Source of the DNA: Pirellulaceae bacterium
GTDB taxonomy: Bacteria; Planctomycetota; Planctomycetia; Pirellulales; Pirellulaceae
NCBI GenBank assembly: GCA_018402565.1
Contig: JAGYIQ010000001.1
Span: 248,001 to 312,000 of the forward strand
DNA: 64,000 nucleotides
Reading direction: 5' to 3'
The translations under genes were made by a program, and so were the position numbers. The notes beneath the pieces were generated by a model. That model saw nothing but the letters and a program-made list of their open reading frames with translations, was not told the DNA's origin and made no database searches. Shown piece by piece: positions 27,507 to 36,079 of the stretch. Position 1 is the stretch's first letter. Each line of letters starts with the position of its first letter.

Positions 27507-29312
27507 TCAGACCCTAATCGCTCCGGCGGCGGGGCCGAGGCGGCGCGGCAGCCCGGACGCGTTCGAGGCCGGCGCGGCACCCGGACGCGTTCGAGCCGGT
27601 GCAGCACCCGGGCGCGTTCGAGCCGGTGCAGCGCCCGGACGCGCTCGAGAGCCAGCGGACGATGGCCGCTGGCTGCCCGCAGCGCGTTCTTGGCCCGCTT
27701 GGGGCCGCTCTTGGCCTGCCTGAGACCGCTCGGATCGGACACGCTGGTCCGACATAGGACGTTGACTTGCCTGAGGACGTTGGCCCGACGGCTGACGTTG
27801 GTCGGTGGAGGCGGAGCTGCGTTCGGCGTTCGCCCGCGGGACGTCGGCTCGGCGTGGCGACTGGGCGGGCGGGCGGCGAGTTTTCGGGCGATTGGGAGCG
27901 CGGTTATCCAGTTCCAATCGACCGGCCGCTGGGGCTTCGCCGCTACTGCGCCGCTGATTTTTACCCGGCCGATTTTGGCTGGCTTTTTTGCGCGGTGCCG
28001 GGCCACGTCGAGCGGTCGGGTTGGTCGACGACGGTTGTCGCGTGGGAGTGGTGTGGCGGCCCGTCGATCGGCCAGTCGGGCGGGGGTCGTCGTCGAACGC
28101 GCCCGAGCCTGAGAGGGAGTGGATCGCGATGGCGTGACCGATCAAGCGTTCGATGTCGCGCAGGGCTTGGCGTTCGTCTGGGCTGCAGAAGGAGATCGAT
28201 TCGCCGGTCGCGCCGGCGCGAGCGGTCCGGCCGATCCGGTGCACGTAGGTTTCCGGCGTCGTGGGCAAATCGTAGTTGATCACGTGCGACACGCCGGGCA
28301 TGTGCAGACCACGAGCCGCCACGTCGGTCGCCACCAGGATCGGCGGTTCCTCCGACGAGAAGCTGGCCAGGGCCCGTTCGCGAGCGTTTTGGCTCTTGTT
28401 GCCATGGATGGCCACGGCCGGAATGTTGACGCGGGACAATTGTTTGGCCAGTCGATCGGCGCCGTGTTTGGTGCGGCAGAAGACGATTTGGCGGATGCCC
28501 GCGGACTGCTGAACGTATTCGATCAAGGCGTCGATTTTGCGTTTTTGGTCGACGAAGGCGACGGATTGCCGAATCTTGTCGGGCGGTCGAGCGACCACGT
28601 TGGCCTGAACGATATGCGGGTCCTGCAACCATTGCTCGGCCAAACGCTGGATTTCGGGAGGCATGGTGGCGGAGAACATCAACGTTTGGCGATCCCGTGG
28701 AATCCGGCTGACGATGCGCTTGAGGGGTTGGATAAAGCCCATGTCGAGCATTTGGTCGGCTTCGTCCAGAACCAGCACGCGGAGTCGACTCAAGTCGACC
28801 ACGTTCTGTCCCATCAGATCCAGCAACCGTCCGGGCGTGGCCACGACAATGTCGACGCCGCTCCGCAGTTGAGCCATCTGCGGGTTGGCCGAGACGCCGC
28901 CGTAGATCACGGCTTGTCGCAAGCCCAGGTTCTTGCCGTAAGTCGTGAAGCTCTGGGCGATTTGGTTGGCCAGTTCGCGAGTCGGCGTTAGAACCAAGGC
29001 TGCGATCGGGCGGTAGCCACCGGAGCGGCCGCGTTTGCCATCGGCCCCGCCGCGTCGTCCCGCCGTTCGGCCGTCCGAGTCCGCTGCAGCGCCCGACTCG
29101 GACCCAGCCGCAGTTGTCGGCAAGAGCTGTTGCAGGATCGGCAGCGAAAACGCCGCGGTCTTTCCCGTCCCCGTCTGGGCACACCCCAGGACATCATGCC
29201 CGTCCAGGATCAATGGAATGGTGGCTGTTTGGATGGGGGTGGCGACGGAATACTTCAATCGCTGAAGATTGGCGAGCAGCTCGGGGGCGAGCCCCAAGTC
29301 GGCGAAACTCAT
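27507..29312 (-). CDS. DEAD-box RNA helicase, RhlE-like, with long low-complexity tail
   Basis: ATP-dependent RNA helicase. All core motifs are present: the Q motif (YSVATPIQ), Walker A AQTGTGKT, PTRELANQ, VLDEADQMLDMGF, FSATMP, VATDVAARGLHMP and HRIGRTARAG. The start MSFADLGL at 29312 matches RhlE proteins; the frame extends seven residues further to a GTG. The C-terminal 190 residues are a basic Arg/Pro/Ala/Gln tail with 27-bp in-frame repeats (ARTRPGAAP) at 27571-27651. Such basic tails bind RNA non-specifically and are seen in cold-shock helicases. Total about 601 aa. A 45-residue acidic/Gly insertion (around TTAAGSESGAAADSDGR) lies between motifs I and Ia. Confidence 0.9.
   Translation of the reverse strand: MSFADLGLAPELLANLQRLKYSVATPIQTATIPLILDGHDVLGCAQTGTGKTAAFSLPILQQLLPTTAAGSESGAAADSDGRTAGRRGGADGKRGRSGGYRPIAALVLTPTRELANQIAQSFTTYGKNLGLRQAVIYGGVSANPQMAQLRSGVDIVVATPGRLLDLMGQNVVDLSRLRVLVLDEADQMLDMGFIQPLKRIVSRIPRDRQTLMFSATMPPEIQRLAEQWLQDPHIVQANVVARPPDKIRQSVAFVDQKRKIDALIEYVQQSAGIRQIVFCRTKHGADRLAKQLSRVNIPAVAIHGNKSQNARERALASFSSEEPPILVATDVAARGLHMPGVSHVINYDLPTTPETYVHRIGRTARAGATGESISFCSPDERQALRDIERLIGHAIAIHSLSGSGAFDDDPRPTGRSTGRHTTPTRQPSSTNPTARRGPAPRKKASQNRPGKNQRRSSGEAPAAGRLELDNRAPNRPKTRRPPAQSPRRADVPRANAERSSASTDQRQPSGQRPQASQRPMSDQRVRSERSQAGQERPQAGQERAAGSQRPSSAGSRARPGAAPARTRPGAAPARTRPGAAPASNASGLPRRLGPAAGAIRV
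27571..27651 (-). repeat. 27-bp in-frame tandem repeat in helicase tail
   Basis: Three units at 27571-27597, 27598-27624 and 27625-27651, with a more diverged unit just before. Differences between units are single bases and conserve ARTRPGAAP-type peptides. Confidence 0.8.
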
Positions 29313-29367
29313 GAGAGGTCTTTCGAAAGACACGTTAAGTCGCGAGCGGGGACGCGCGGCAGTGGAT

Positions 29368-29691
29368 TTAATTGTTGGCAGCCGAGCGACGCAGGAGTTC
29401 GCGTTCGATGGCCAAGGCCGTCTGCGAATTCACTAGGGCTGAGAAACCAGCGGTGAACAGCTGGGCGGCCGAATCGGGGTCGACGGTCTGGTGGTGCCCG
29501 AAGGCTTCGACCAAGTCGGGTTGCCCCAACATCGCTTGAATCATTTGTTGGGTCGGCGGAGTCGTCGAGACCGAGTCGCAGATCTCAGCGACCGCGTTCC
29601 GGCACTCGCTGAGCAGCTGCTTCAGCTCTTGATAGTCCAGTTTCCCAAGCTCTTTGGCCACAGTCTCAACCTTGTCCCGACACCTTCTCAT
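29368..29691 (-). CDS. Small hypothetical protein
   Basis: 107 aa, not recognised. Predicted mostly helical (DYQELKQLLSECRNAVAEIC; LFTAGFSALVNSQTALAIERELLRR), soluble, with no signal peptide. Composition and codon use look like coding sequence. No good ribosome site precedes the ATG; a GTG nine codons later is an alternative. The first bases of a family A element end (GTAACCGTTCACGG at 29697-29710) lie directly upstream, so the original 5' end may have been altered. It is 55 bp upstream of the helicase on the same strand. Confidence 0.5.
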   Translation of the reverse strand: MRRCRDKVETVAKELGKLDYQELKQLLSECRNAVAEICDSVSTTPPTQQMIQAMLGQPDLVEAFGHHQTVDPDSAAQLFTAGFSALVNSQTALAIERELLRRSAANN

Positions 29692-29696
29692 CGCAA

Positions 29697-29710
29697 GTAA
29701 CCGTTCACGG
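29697..29710. repeat. Solo family A terminal repeat
   Basis: GTAACCGTTCACGG matches the left end of the two full family A elements, but the following sequence does not match their interior and no right end is found nearby. It may be a relic or a related element with a different interior. Confidence 0.4.
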
Positions 29711-29860
29711 TCGGCTGCGGAACCTACGGGCTAACGCGCTCGCAAGTCCTGCCCGCTGATGGCGAGTGAGCTGCGATCGTTTGTCACACCGCCCGCACAG
29801 CTCGGAGGCACGTCCAACCGAGGGCATTCTAAGACAAGTGCCTGTATTACGCGATTGGGG

Positions 29861-29940
29861 GCAGGATGATTGCGGGCAGGATGATTGGGGGGCAGGATGA
29901 CTGAGTGCAGGTTTGCTGCGGGCAGGTTTGCTGCGGGCCG
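29861..29940 (+). repeat. 15-16-bp tandem repeats upstream of the CbrC-like gene end
   Basis: Three GGGCAGGATGATTGN-type units are followed by two GTGCAGGTTTGCTGC-type units. Non-coding. Confidence 0.75.
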
Positions 29941-29964
29941 GTCGACTGGTTGGCCGCCGGAGCC

Positions 29965-30495
29965 CTAGGAGTACTCGATGCGAAACCGGTTGAAGCCGGT
30001 TTCGGGGCAGCGAAAATGATAAATCCCTGGATTGGAGTTCGGCCGGTAGATGCCCATCAACTCGTCAAATTCCTCGCGATCCAATCGAGCGGACTCCATG
30101 AAGGCGGCGCGCTCTTCCGGGGTCATTTGAGCCAGGGCCTTCCCGGTGGCGTCGCCAATAAATTGGCATGGTCGCCCCAGATGTGTCTCCCAGGCGGGTT
30201 GTTGCCAGCAAACATAGCCGGGAGTCCGGCAGACGACCTCCTCGATGACTTCCGGTTCGACTCCAGCCTCCTCGAGCGGTAGGCGATCCGAGAATTCCAC
30301 GTCAAATTTCTCGTTGGCTTGCCCGTCGGCGATACACCAAGGGCATAATTTCTCCTCCAGATCATGAATGGAGGCGGCCGGGCCCACGTAGACGAAATCA
30401 ACGTCTTGGTCGCAGCAGACACAGTGAGTTTTTTGCCGCACAAGGGCCCCCGACTTTAGGGGGTCCGGATGAAAGCGAAAGGGTGGCAGGTCCAT
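29965..30495 (-). CDS. CbrC-family (UPF0167) protein
   Basis: 176 aa, matching the CbrC family: FRFHPDPLKSGALV at the N-terminus, a CVCCDQDVDFVYVGP motif, LCPWCIADGQANEKFD and RTPGYVCWQQPAW. Pairs of cysteines (CVCC and CPWC) suggest metal binding. In Escherichia coli CbrC is linked to colicin E2 tolerance; the biochemical role is unknown and the family turns up in bacterial accessory regions. The ATG at 30495 has no strong ribosome site. It stands alone, flanked on both sides by repeat-rich non-coding DNA, which fits an acquired gene. Confidence 0.75.
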   Translation of the reverse strand: MDLPPFRFHPDPLKSGALVRQKTHCVCCDQDVDFVYVGPAASIHDLEEKLCPWCIADGQANEKFDVEFSDRLPLEEAGVEPEVIEEVVCRTPGYVCWQQPAWETHLGRPCQFIGDATGKALAQMTPEERAAFMESARLDREEFDELMGIYRPNSNPGIYHFRCPETGFNRFRIEYS

Positions 30496-31073
30496 TTTCG
30501 TTTTGTGACAGGAATCGAGGCCCAGAAAAAAATGTCGCTACTGCTGCCCGACAGTTCCTCAATGTAGGTGATAGATCCACCGAAATCAATCTGATTTCGG
30601 ATCGCCGCGGAAAAAAACTTGCCTGTCAATAGTTTACCCCGCAGCAGTTTGATATAACGAAGGATGGGGAACGCGGTGGTCGGCGGGCGCCATTGCCCTA
30701 GCGAGTGGCCCTGGTGCCTAACGCTGGTGTCTGGCAGTGGTGTCTGGCAGTGGTGCCTGGCAGCGGTGTCTAGCAGTGGTGCAGGGCCCCCGGGGACTGG
30801 CCCGGCCGCGAGACCGCGGAGATCGGTTGCCAATCCGACGGAGCCTGCGGTTACCCCCGCACCCGGACGCAGCCGAACTGGCTTGGCACTCGGCCCGGGT
30901 GAATTCAGCACGAGTGACTTTGTCGCTGGCGTGCTCCGCACGGGTGACTTTGTCGCTGGCGTGCTCCGCGGGTCCATGGCCGTGAGATTGAGCAGAGTGT
31001 TGGAGGCCGATGCGCAGGAGCGTGTCGCTTCTAACGAAGTTGTAGAGTTTTTTGACTGAGGACATGATCAAGC
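30496..31073. other. 578-bp intergenic region with minisatellites
   Basis: Contains a 13-bp repeat at 30712-30776 (five units, consensus TGGTGTCTGGCAG) and a 30-bp repeat at 30911-30970 (two units, starting CGAGTGACTTTGTCGC). Open frames here follow the repeats and are not credible genes. It must include the promoter of the ligase-reductase operon, but no clear match is seen. Confidence 0.7.
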
Positions 31074-32195
31074 ATGACGATGGTTTCCGCCGATTTGGCC
31101 GGTGCAGTTGCGACGGCCAAGCAAAAGTTGGACCAGCACGCGTACGAGATGGTGCAGTGGCACTTCCATCCCTCGACCGGTAGCCCCTTTTGGCTGGAGA
31201 AGGCCAAGAGCCTTGGGTTCGATCCGCTCACAGCCATCAAGGGTTACGACGATCTGAAGAAGTTCCCCACGTTTGAAGACGAATGGTTGCGGGGCGGTCC
31301 GATCGAACGCTGGCGGCCGAAAGGATTGGATGGCAAGCCCACGTTCGTGTTCGAAACGGGTGGCACGACGGGCATCCCGAAGAGTCGTATGGTGGTCGAA
31401 GATCACCGGATCGACTACGAATTGTTCAGCGAGACGTTGCCGGACAAGTACTTCCCCAAGGGGGCCAATTGGTTGATGTTGGGCCCCAGCGGCCCGCGTC
31501 GCCTGCGTTTGGCGGTCGAGCATCTCTGCCAGTTCCGCGGCGGCATCTGTTTCTGCATCGACTTGGACCCACGTTGGGTGATCAAGCTGATCAAGAAGGG
31601 CTGGATGGAGCACCTGGAGGCCTACAAGAAGCACTGTATCGACCAGGCCCTGACTGTTCTGAGTGCGAATCACAACATCAAGTGCCTGTTCGCGACGCCG
31701 AAATTGCTCGAGGGTCTGTGCACGGCCTTGGAAGAGCGTGGTCAAACCTTTGCGGACACAGGCATCACGGGTGTGTTCTCGGGTGGCACCGAGTTCACGC
31801 CGCAATGGACTCGCTTCTGCATCGAAGAGTTTTTCGGCGGCCCACCCGAGGTCAGCGGGATTTACATGACGCCGACTTACGGCAACACCTTGATGGGCTT
31901 GGCTTGCAGCAAGCCGGTGACGGCGGCCGAGGGTTACAAGATTTCTTACTTTGCCCCGCAACCGCGAGCGGTGGTCGAGGTCGTGGACTTTGACGACACG
32001 GACCGTTTGGTCGGTTACGGCGAGACCGGCCGGGTCAAGCTGACGACGTTGACTCAAGAGTTCTTTGTACCCGGTTTCCTGGAACGCGACGAGGGCGAAC
32101 GCGAGCAGCCGTACGAGGCCTATCCCTGGGATGGCGTCAGCGGCGTGCGACCGTTCCATCGTCTGGCTTCATCCACCACGGTGGGTGTGTACTAG
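31074..32195 (+). CDS. Acyl-adenylating ligase (LuxE/PaaK-like)
   Basis: AMP-forming enzyme of 373 aa, shorter than acyl-CoA synthetases and close in size to LuxE acyl-protein synthetase and phenylacetate-CoA ligase-like proteins. The adenylate-binding loop FETGGTTGIPKSRM stands near residue 100, and a second motif, SGGTEFTPQWTRF, near 240, with GIYMTPTYGNT as the usual aromatic/Thr motif. YGETGRVKL near residue 325 is the hinge Asp/Glu-type motif. It probably activates a carboxylic acid as acyl-AMP or thioester. The start is the ATG at 31074 (or 31080) after GAGGA. The next two genes could reduce its product stepwise. Confidence 0.7.
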   Translation: MTMVSADLAGAVATAKQKLDQHAYEMVQWHFHPSTGSPFWLEKAKSLGFDPLTAIKGYDDLKKFPTFEDEWLRGGPIERWRPKGLDGKPTFVFETGGTTGIPKSRMVVEDHRIDYELFSETLPDKYFPKGANWLMLGPSGPRRLRLAVEHLCQFRGGICFCIDLDPRWVIKLIKKGWMEHLEAYKKHCIDQALTVLSANHNIKCLFATPKLLEGLCTALEERGQTFADTGITGVFSGGTEFTPQWTRFCIEEFFGGPPEVSGIYMTPTYGNTLMGLACSKPVTAAEGYKISYFAPQPRAVVEVVDFDDTDRLVGYGETGRVKLTTLTQEFFVPGFLERDEGEREQPYEAYPWDGVSGVRPFHRLASSTTVGVY

Positions 32196-32304
32196 ACGTT
32201 GTTGCCAGCCGATAGTCCGCTGAAGTTGGCGGTGGATTGACAGGCGAGTGCCTGGCGATGGTTTTCTGTGTCCTGGGGCTTTCACCACAGACGAGAGAGT
32301 AGAC

Positions 32305-33741
32305 ATGTTGAGGATTCCGGTCGTACGTTGGGGCAAGCCTTACGAGTCGCTGGAGACGCAAAAGGTCGTCCATTTCTTGACGGGCGAACCGATCGCCGAG
32401 GTGGATCAAGCCAATGGCGGTATTGTCAGTCGTGACTTGCGGAAAGCGGGGGAAGCCCGGCGGATCCTGCGGGAGTTTGCCGTTGAGGACCTGATCGGTC
32501 GCATCAAACAGGCCGGCAAACTGTTCTCGTCCGCAACGCTGCCCCTCGGCAGTGGCATGCAATCGCCCGAGGACTTTGTCCACCAGCAATCGGCGACGAC
32601 TGGATTGCCCGAGCAGATGTGCCGCAACAACATGACGAAGAACAGCTTCGTGATGGAGAACATCGACACGATTCTGGACGCTCTGACACGCGGCTTGGAT
32701 CTAAACATCTTGGCCAAGGGTTATGGTCAAGAGAGCCGCGGCGTGATCGTCAGCTACCAGTGCCAAGCACCTGTCTTGGGCGCGGTTCTGCCCTCGAATT
32801 CACCCGGTGTGCACACCCTCTGGATCCCGGTGATCGCCTTGCAACTGGGCTTGGTTTTGAAGCCGGGTAGTCAAGAGCCGTGGACCGCGTATCGGGTCGC
32901 CTCGGCTTTCCAACAGGCGGGCATCCCCGCCGAGGTCTTCTCGTTGTACCCCGGTGGCCATGACGTGGGTGGAGCCATCTTGAGCAGTTGCCAACGCGCC
33001 ATGATTTTTGGCGGCGAGAAGACCATCCAGCAGTATGCCGGCAACCCACGAGTCCAGGTCCACGGACCGGGCTACTCGAAGATCCTACTCGGAGACGATG
33101 TGGTCGACGATTGGGAACAGTACCTGGACTTGATGGTCGAGAGCATCTACATCAACGGCGGACGCAGCTGCATCAACGCCAGTAGCGTGTGGGCCTCGCG
33201 GCACACGGAAGAGATCGCCGCCGCGCTCGCCGAGCGTCTCGGGCCGATCGAAGCCAAAGATCCGACCGATCCGCAAGCGGGCTTGGCCGCCTTCACGGTG
33301 GAAGGGATGGGCAAGGCAGTCTACGAAATGCTGCAGACCGATTTGAAAGAAGAAGGGGTGACCGACTGCACCGCCAAGTACGGCCCGCGGTTGGTCGAGC
33401 ACGAACGGTGCAGCTACTTGCGGCCAATGATTGCCCATGCCGCCAGTCCCTCGTGTGCGATTGCCACCAAGGAGTTCATGTTCCCATTCGGCACGGTGGT
33501 CAAGTGCCCGCAGGAGAAGATGATCGATAGCATTGGCTACACGCTGGTGGGCACGGCGATCACTGCCGATCCGCAATGGATCAGTGCGTTGTCGGATGCG
33601 ACCAACATCGATCGCTTGAACATTGGTCCGATTGCCACCAATCGTTTGAACTGGCTGCAACCGCACGAAGGGAACTTGACCGAGTTCCTGTTCCGTTCGC
33701 GTGCCTACCAAGTGGCCGAAGCCAAACTGGCGCTGGCATGA
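32305..33741 (+). CDS. Aldehyde-dehydrogenase-fold acyl reductase (LuxC-like)
   Basis: 478 aa of the aldehyde dehydrogenase superfamily. The nucleotide-binding part shows NSPGVHTLWIP and VLKPGSQEPWTAYR; the catalytic cysteine lies in INGGRSCINASSVWA. The second general-base Glu of ordinary aldehyde dehydrogenases is not obvious; instead FGGEKTIQQY is found. This pattern is typical of reductases that convert an activated acyl group to an aldehyde. ATG at 32305 follows GAGAGAG; the longer frame to 32248 lacks a site. The downstream dehydrogenase overlaps the stop by 4 bp. Substrate is unknown. Confidence 0.68.
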   Translation: MLRIPVVRWGKPYESLETQKVVHFLTGEPIAEVDQANGGIVSRDLRKAGEARRILREFAVEDLIGRIKQAGKLFSSATLPLGSGMQSPEDFVHQQSATTGLPEQMCRNNMTKNSFVMENIDTILDALTRGLDLNILAKGYGQESRGVIVSYQCQAPVLGAVLPSNSPGVHTLWIPVIALQLGLVLKPGSQEPWTAYRVASAFQQAGIPAEVFSLYPGGHDVGGAILSSCQRAMIFGGEKTIQQYAGNPRVQVHGPGYSKILLGDDVVDDWEQYLDLMVESIYINGGRSCINASSVWASRHTEEIAAALAERLGPIEAKDPTDPQAGLAAFTVEGMGKAVYEMLQTDLKEEGVTDCTAKYGPRLVEHERCSYLRPMIAHAASPSCAIATKEFMFPFGTVVKCPQEKMIDSIGYTLVGTAITADPQWISALSDATNIDRLNIGPIATNRLNWLQPHEGNLTEFLFRSRAYQVAEAKLALA

Positions 33742-34925
33742 CCGTGGCAACCGCAAGCGACCCGACAAACGAACTGGCGGGCGACTACCAGCTGCGCACC
33801 CGGGTGGTGCACGGCCCCGGTAAGTTGTCGGCTCTGGGCACTTTGGCCGTGGGGCTGGGGTGCCGCCGAGCGCTGGTGGTGACCGACGCAGGGATTTTGG
33901 CAGCCGGGCATGCTGGCCGCGGCATGGATGGCTTGCGGGCCGCCGGTTTGGAGGTCGACGTGTTCGCCGAGGCCCGCGAAAATCCGACCACCGAGGACGT
34001 GGCCAAAGGCGTCGAGGTCGCTCGGGCGTTTGGACCGGACTTGTTGGTTGGATTGGGTGGCGGCAGCTCGATGGACTGCGCCAAAGGCATCAACTTCTTG
34101 CTGACCAATGGCGGTCGGATGCAGGACTATTGGGGCGTCGACAAAGCGACTCAGCCGATGCTGCCCTTGATCGCTATCCCGACCACGGCGGGGACGGGCA
34201 GCGAGATGCAGTCGTTTGCGTTGATCAGCGACGCCCAGACGCACGTGAAGATGGCCTGTGGCGATAAGAAGACCTGTGCCCGGGTCGCCATCTTGGATCC
34301 CGAACTGACGCTGACGCAACCGGCTTTGGTCACGGCTTTGACCGGTATCGATGCTCTGTCGCATGCCATCGAAACGTTTGTGTCCACCAAACGGAATTTG
34401 TTCTCGCAGATGTACAGTCGCGAGTCCTTTCGCTTGCTGAGTGGATCGATTGAAGCGGTGTTCGAGCGGCCCGACGATCTAGAGGCTCGGGCGGCCATGC
34501 AGATGGGGGCCTGTCTGGCTGGGATGGCCATCGAGTCTTCCATGTTGGGTGCGGCCCATGCCTTAGCCAATCCCCTGACGGCCAAGTACGGCACGGCCCA
34601 CGGCCAAGCCGTCGGTCTGATGTTGCCCCACGTGGTGCGTTACAACGGGGAAGTCCACGAGTCGCTCTACGGCGAGTTGATGCACCATTTTGCGGGTCGA
34701 TTGCCCGCTAGTCTGGCCTCCGAACCGGCTTCCCGGCAACTCGCGGCTTGGTTGCAGCAAGTCCTGCGTGCCGCGGGGCTGGCGGTCGACCTACCCCAAC
34801 TGGGCGTGGACCCCGACGCCATCCCGGAGTTGGCAGAGGCGGCAGCCCCCCAGTGGACCGGCACGTTCAACCCGCGGCGGGTCGACGCATCGATCTTGGC
34901 CATGCTCTACCAGCGTGCCCTCTAA
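33738..34925 (+). CDS. Iron-containing alcohol dehydrogenase
   Basis: 395 aa group III alcohol dehydrogenase. The nucleotide loop GLGGGSSMDCAKG, PTTAGTGSEMQ, and metal-binding histidines in DALSHAIETF, GAAHALANPL and GTAHGQAVGLMLPH are all present. It would reduce an aldehyde to a primary alcohol, or the reverse, with NAD(P)H. Its ATG overlaps the TGA of the reductase gene (ATGA), giving strict translational coupling, so the two probably hand an aldehyde from one to the other. Confidence 0.82.
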   Translation: MTVATASDPTNELAGDYQLRTRVVHGPGKLSALGTLAVGLGCRRALVVTDAGILAAGHAGRGMDGLRAAGLEVDVFAEARENPTTEDVAKGVEVARAFGPDLLVGLGGGSSMDCAKGINFLLTNGGRMQDYWGVDKATQPMLPLIAIPTTAGTGSEMQSFALISDAQTHVKMACGDKKTCARVAILDPELTLTQPALVTALTGIDALSHAIETFVSTKRNLFSQMYSRESFRLLSGSIEAVFERPDDLEARAAMQMGACLAGMAIESSMLGAAHALANPLTAKYGTAHGQAVGLMLPHVVRYNGEVHESLYGELMHHFAGRLPASLASEPASRQLAAWLQQVLRAAGLAVDLPQLGVDPDAIPELAEAAAPQWTGTFNPRRVDASILAMLYQRAL

Positions 34926-34960
34926 GCGAACGGCCTTGCTGTACCGAGGAGATGACTGCT

Positions 34961-35161
34961 ATGTATCTCCGGGTGAATCCAGCAACCGCCGATCGCCTTG
35001 TACAATTTGCCGTCGTGCCAATGTTATTGGGCATTGCCTTTTGGCTGGGCGGTCTGAAAATCTCCGCAATGATGTTGGGTGGCGGTACGGATTTTTTGGG
35101 CGATGACCTGTTGGAATTTCCACATGCCACGAGAGGACAAGATCAACGCCCTGATCCGTGA
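34961..35161 (+). CDS. Small membrane protein, 66 aa
   Basis: Starts at an ATG with GAGGAG exactly 9 nt upstream (34946-34951), one of the best ribosome sites in the window. One or two membrane helices are predicted: LVQFAVVPMLLGIAFWLGGL and ISAMMLGGGTDFL. The tail (HATRGQDQRPDP) overlaps the start of the next gene in another frame, which suggests that the tail is read-through of a changed 3' end. No family is recognised. It is 35 bp after the alcohol dehydrogenase and may be co-transcribed with it. Confidence 0.5.
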   Translation: MYLRVNPATADRLVQFAVVPMLLGIAFWLGGLKISAMMLGGGTDFLGDDLLEFPHATRGQDQRPDP

Positions 35162-35570
35162 TCAATGGCGCGAGTTGGGCATCTACTACGAACGCAACGA
35201 TGTGCTTCAAGAATGGTGGCTAATCGGCTGCCGGACTGGTTTGTTGGCGTTCACTCGGCAGTTGACGAACTATGCCGACGACCCACGAAATGAACTCCCG
35301 AGTGAACACGAGCATTTTGGACCGTACGGGTATCTCAAGGTCATGACTTGGCCCACCCCGGGGATCGACGCGGACTCCATTCATGGCTCTGTAGGAGACT
35401 TGCGGCGATTGACTGCAATCATTGCAGAAAATGTTAAAACGATGCGAACCGGCGAAATTTTAAAAATTCGGACCCAATATGCACCTGACGCGGAGTACAC
35501 GATCGTGCTGGACTTACGCCCGGATGATTTTGACCCCGCGTCGCTGGATACTGGCTGGCAGAGATTGTAG
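35124..35570 (+). CDS. Hypothetical protein, possibly a polymorphic-toxin immunity protein
   Basis: 148 aa from the ATG at 35124 (MPREDKINALIRDQW). Acidic, soluble, alpha/beta character, with HEHFGPYGYLKVMTWPTPG and DSIHGSVGDLRRLTAII. The size, acidity and the LKVMTW...IHGSVGDLRRL wording remind me of orphan immunity-type proteins found singly in accessory DNA, but I cannot name the family. Its start overlaps the 66-aa ORF. It is followed by a gene remnant, so this looks like a small region of turnover after the dehydrogenase operon. Confidence 0.5.
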   Translation: MPREDKINALIRDQWRELGIYYERNDVLQEWWLIGCRTGLLAFTRQLTNYADDPRNELPSEHEHFGPYGYLKVMTWPTPGIDADSIHGSVGDLRRLTAIIAENVKTMRTGEILKIRTQYAPDAEYTIVLDLRPDDFDPASLDTGWQRL

Positions 35571-35582
35571 ACTCAACATGGA

Positions 35583-35714
35583 ATGCTTCGGTTGGATCGC
35601 TTGGAGGAAAAGCCGTGGGGCATGCGAGAGTTTGCGATGGTTGATCCGGATGGCAATTTGATTCGTATTGGACAGGTCATGAATTCCTTAAGACGCGATA
35701 TTCATGATGCTTGA
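35583..35714 (+). pseudogene. C-terminal remnant of a glyoxalase/VOC-superfamily gene
   Basis: A 43-codon frame reads EKPWGMREFAMVDPDGN then LIRIGQ, which is the C-terminal strand set of a glyoxalase/bleomycin-resistance fold, including the metal-ligand Glu of MREF. Nothing upstream encodes the rest of the roughly 120-residue domain. It is best read as the tail of a deleted gene. Confidence 0.6.
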
Positions 35715-36079
35715 GGCGATGGATGGGGTCTGCCGGGTTTTCAGTCGAGTAGGTTGATGGTCAAGCCGAAGCTAACTTGGACGGTGGATCTTGATCGCTT
35801 GGCGGAATTGCTGCCGGTGTGGCCCATCGTCCGTGATGCTCGAAGTCGGGCGAGAAGCATCGACGGACTTGAACCGGTGACGATTCAGGACTAGGATCAC
35901 TCGGGGATCGGTTGCTCGGGAATGGCCGAGTTCGCGGCCGTGGCTGGGCGAATGGCTCGCGCTGGCCGGCTGTCCTCTCGAGTCCTTTTTAGGCTGCTGT
36001 TTGTCTCGAATCCAGGACGGGTGTGAATCCAGGACCGGTGTGGATTCAGTCACGAAAGCCGCTGTGGAGATCGCTGTAG
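35715..36079. other. 365-bp intergenic region, no feature recognised
   Basis: No credible frame on either strand, apart from frames opposite the next gene. A short near-repeat (AATCCAGGAC...GTGTG, twice near 36010-36040) is present. It must hold the promoter of the PQQ lipoprotein gene. Confidence 0.5.

Noticed and set aside
29697-29860. Third full family A element
   Set aside because: Only the outermost 14 bases match; no right end or target duplication was found.
30664-31059. 131-codon frame before the ligase
   Set aside because: Runs through two minisatellites and has no protein-like region except perhaps its last 25 codons.
31068-32159. 363-codon minus-strand frame opposite the ligase
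   Set aside because: Antisense shadow of a well-supported gene.
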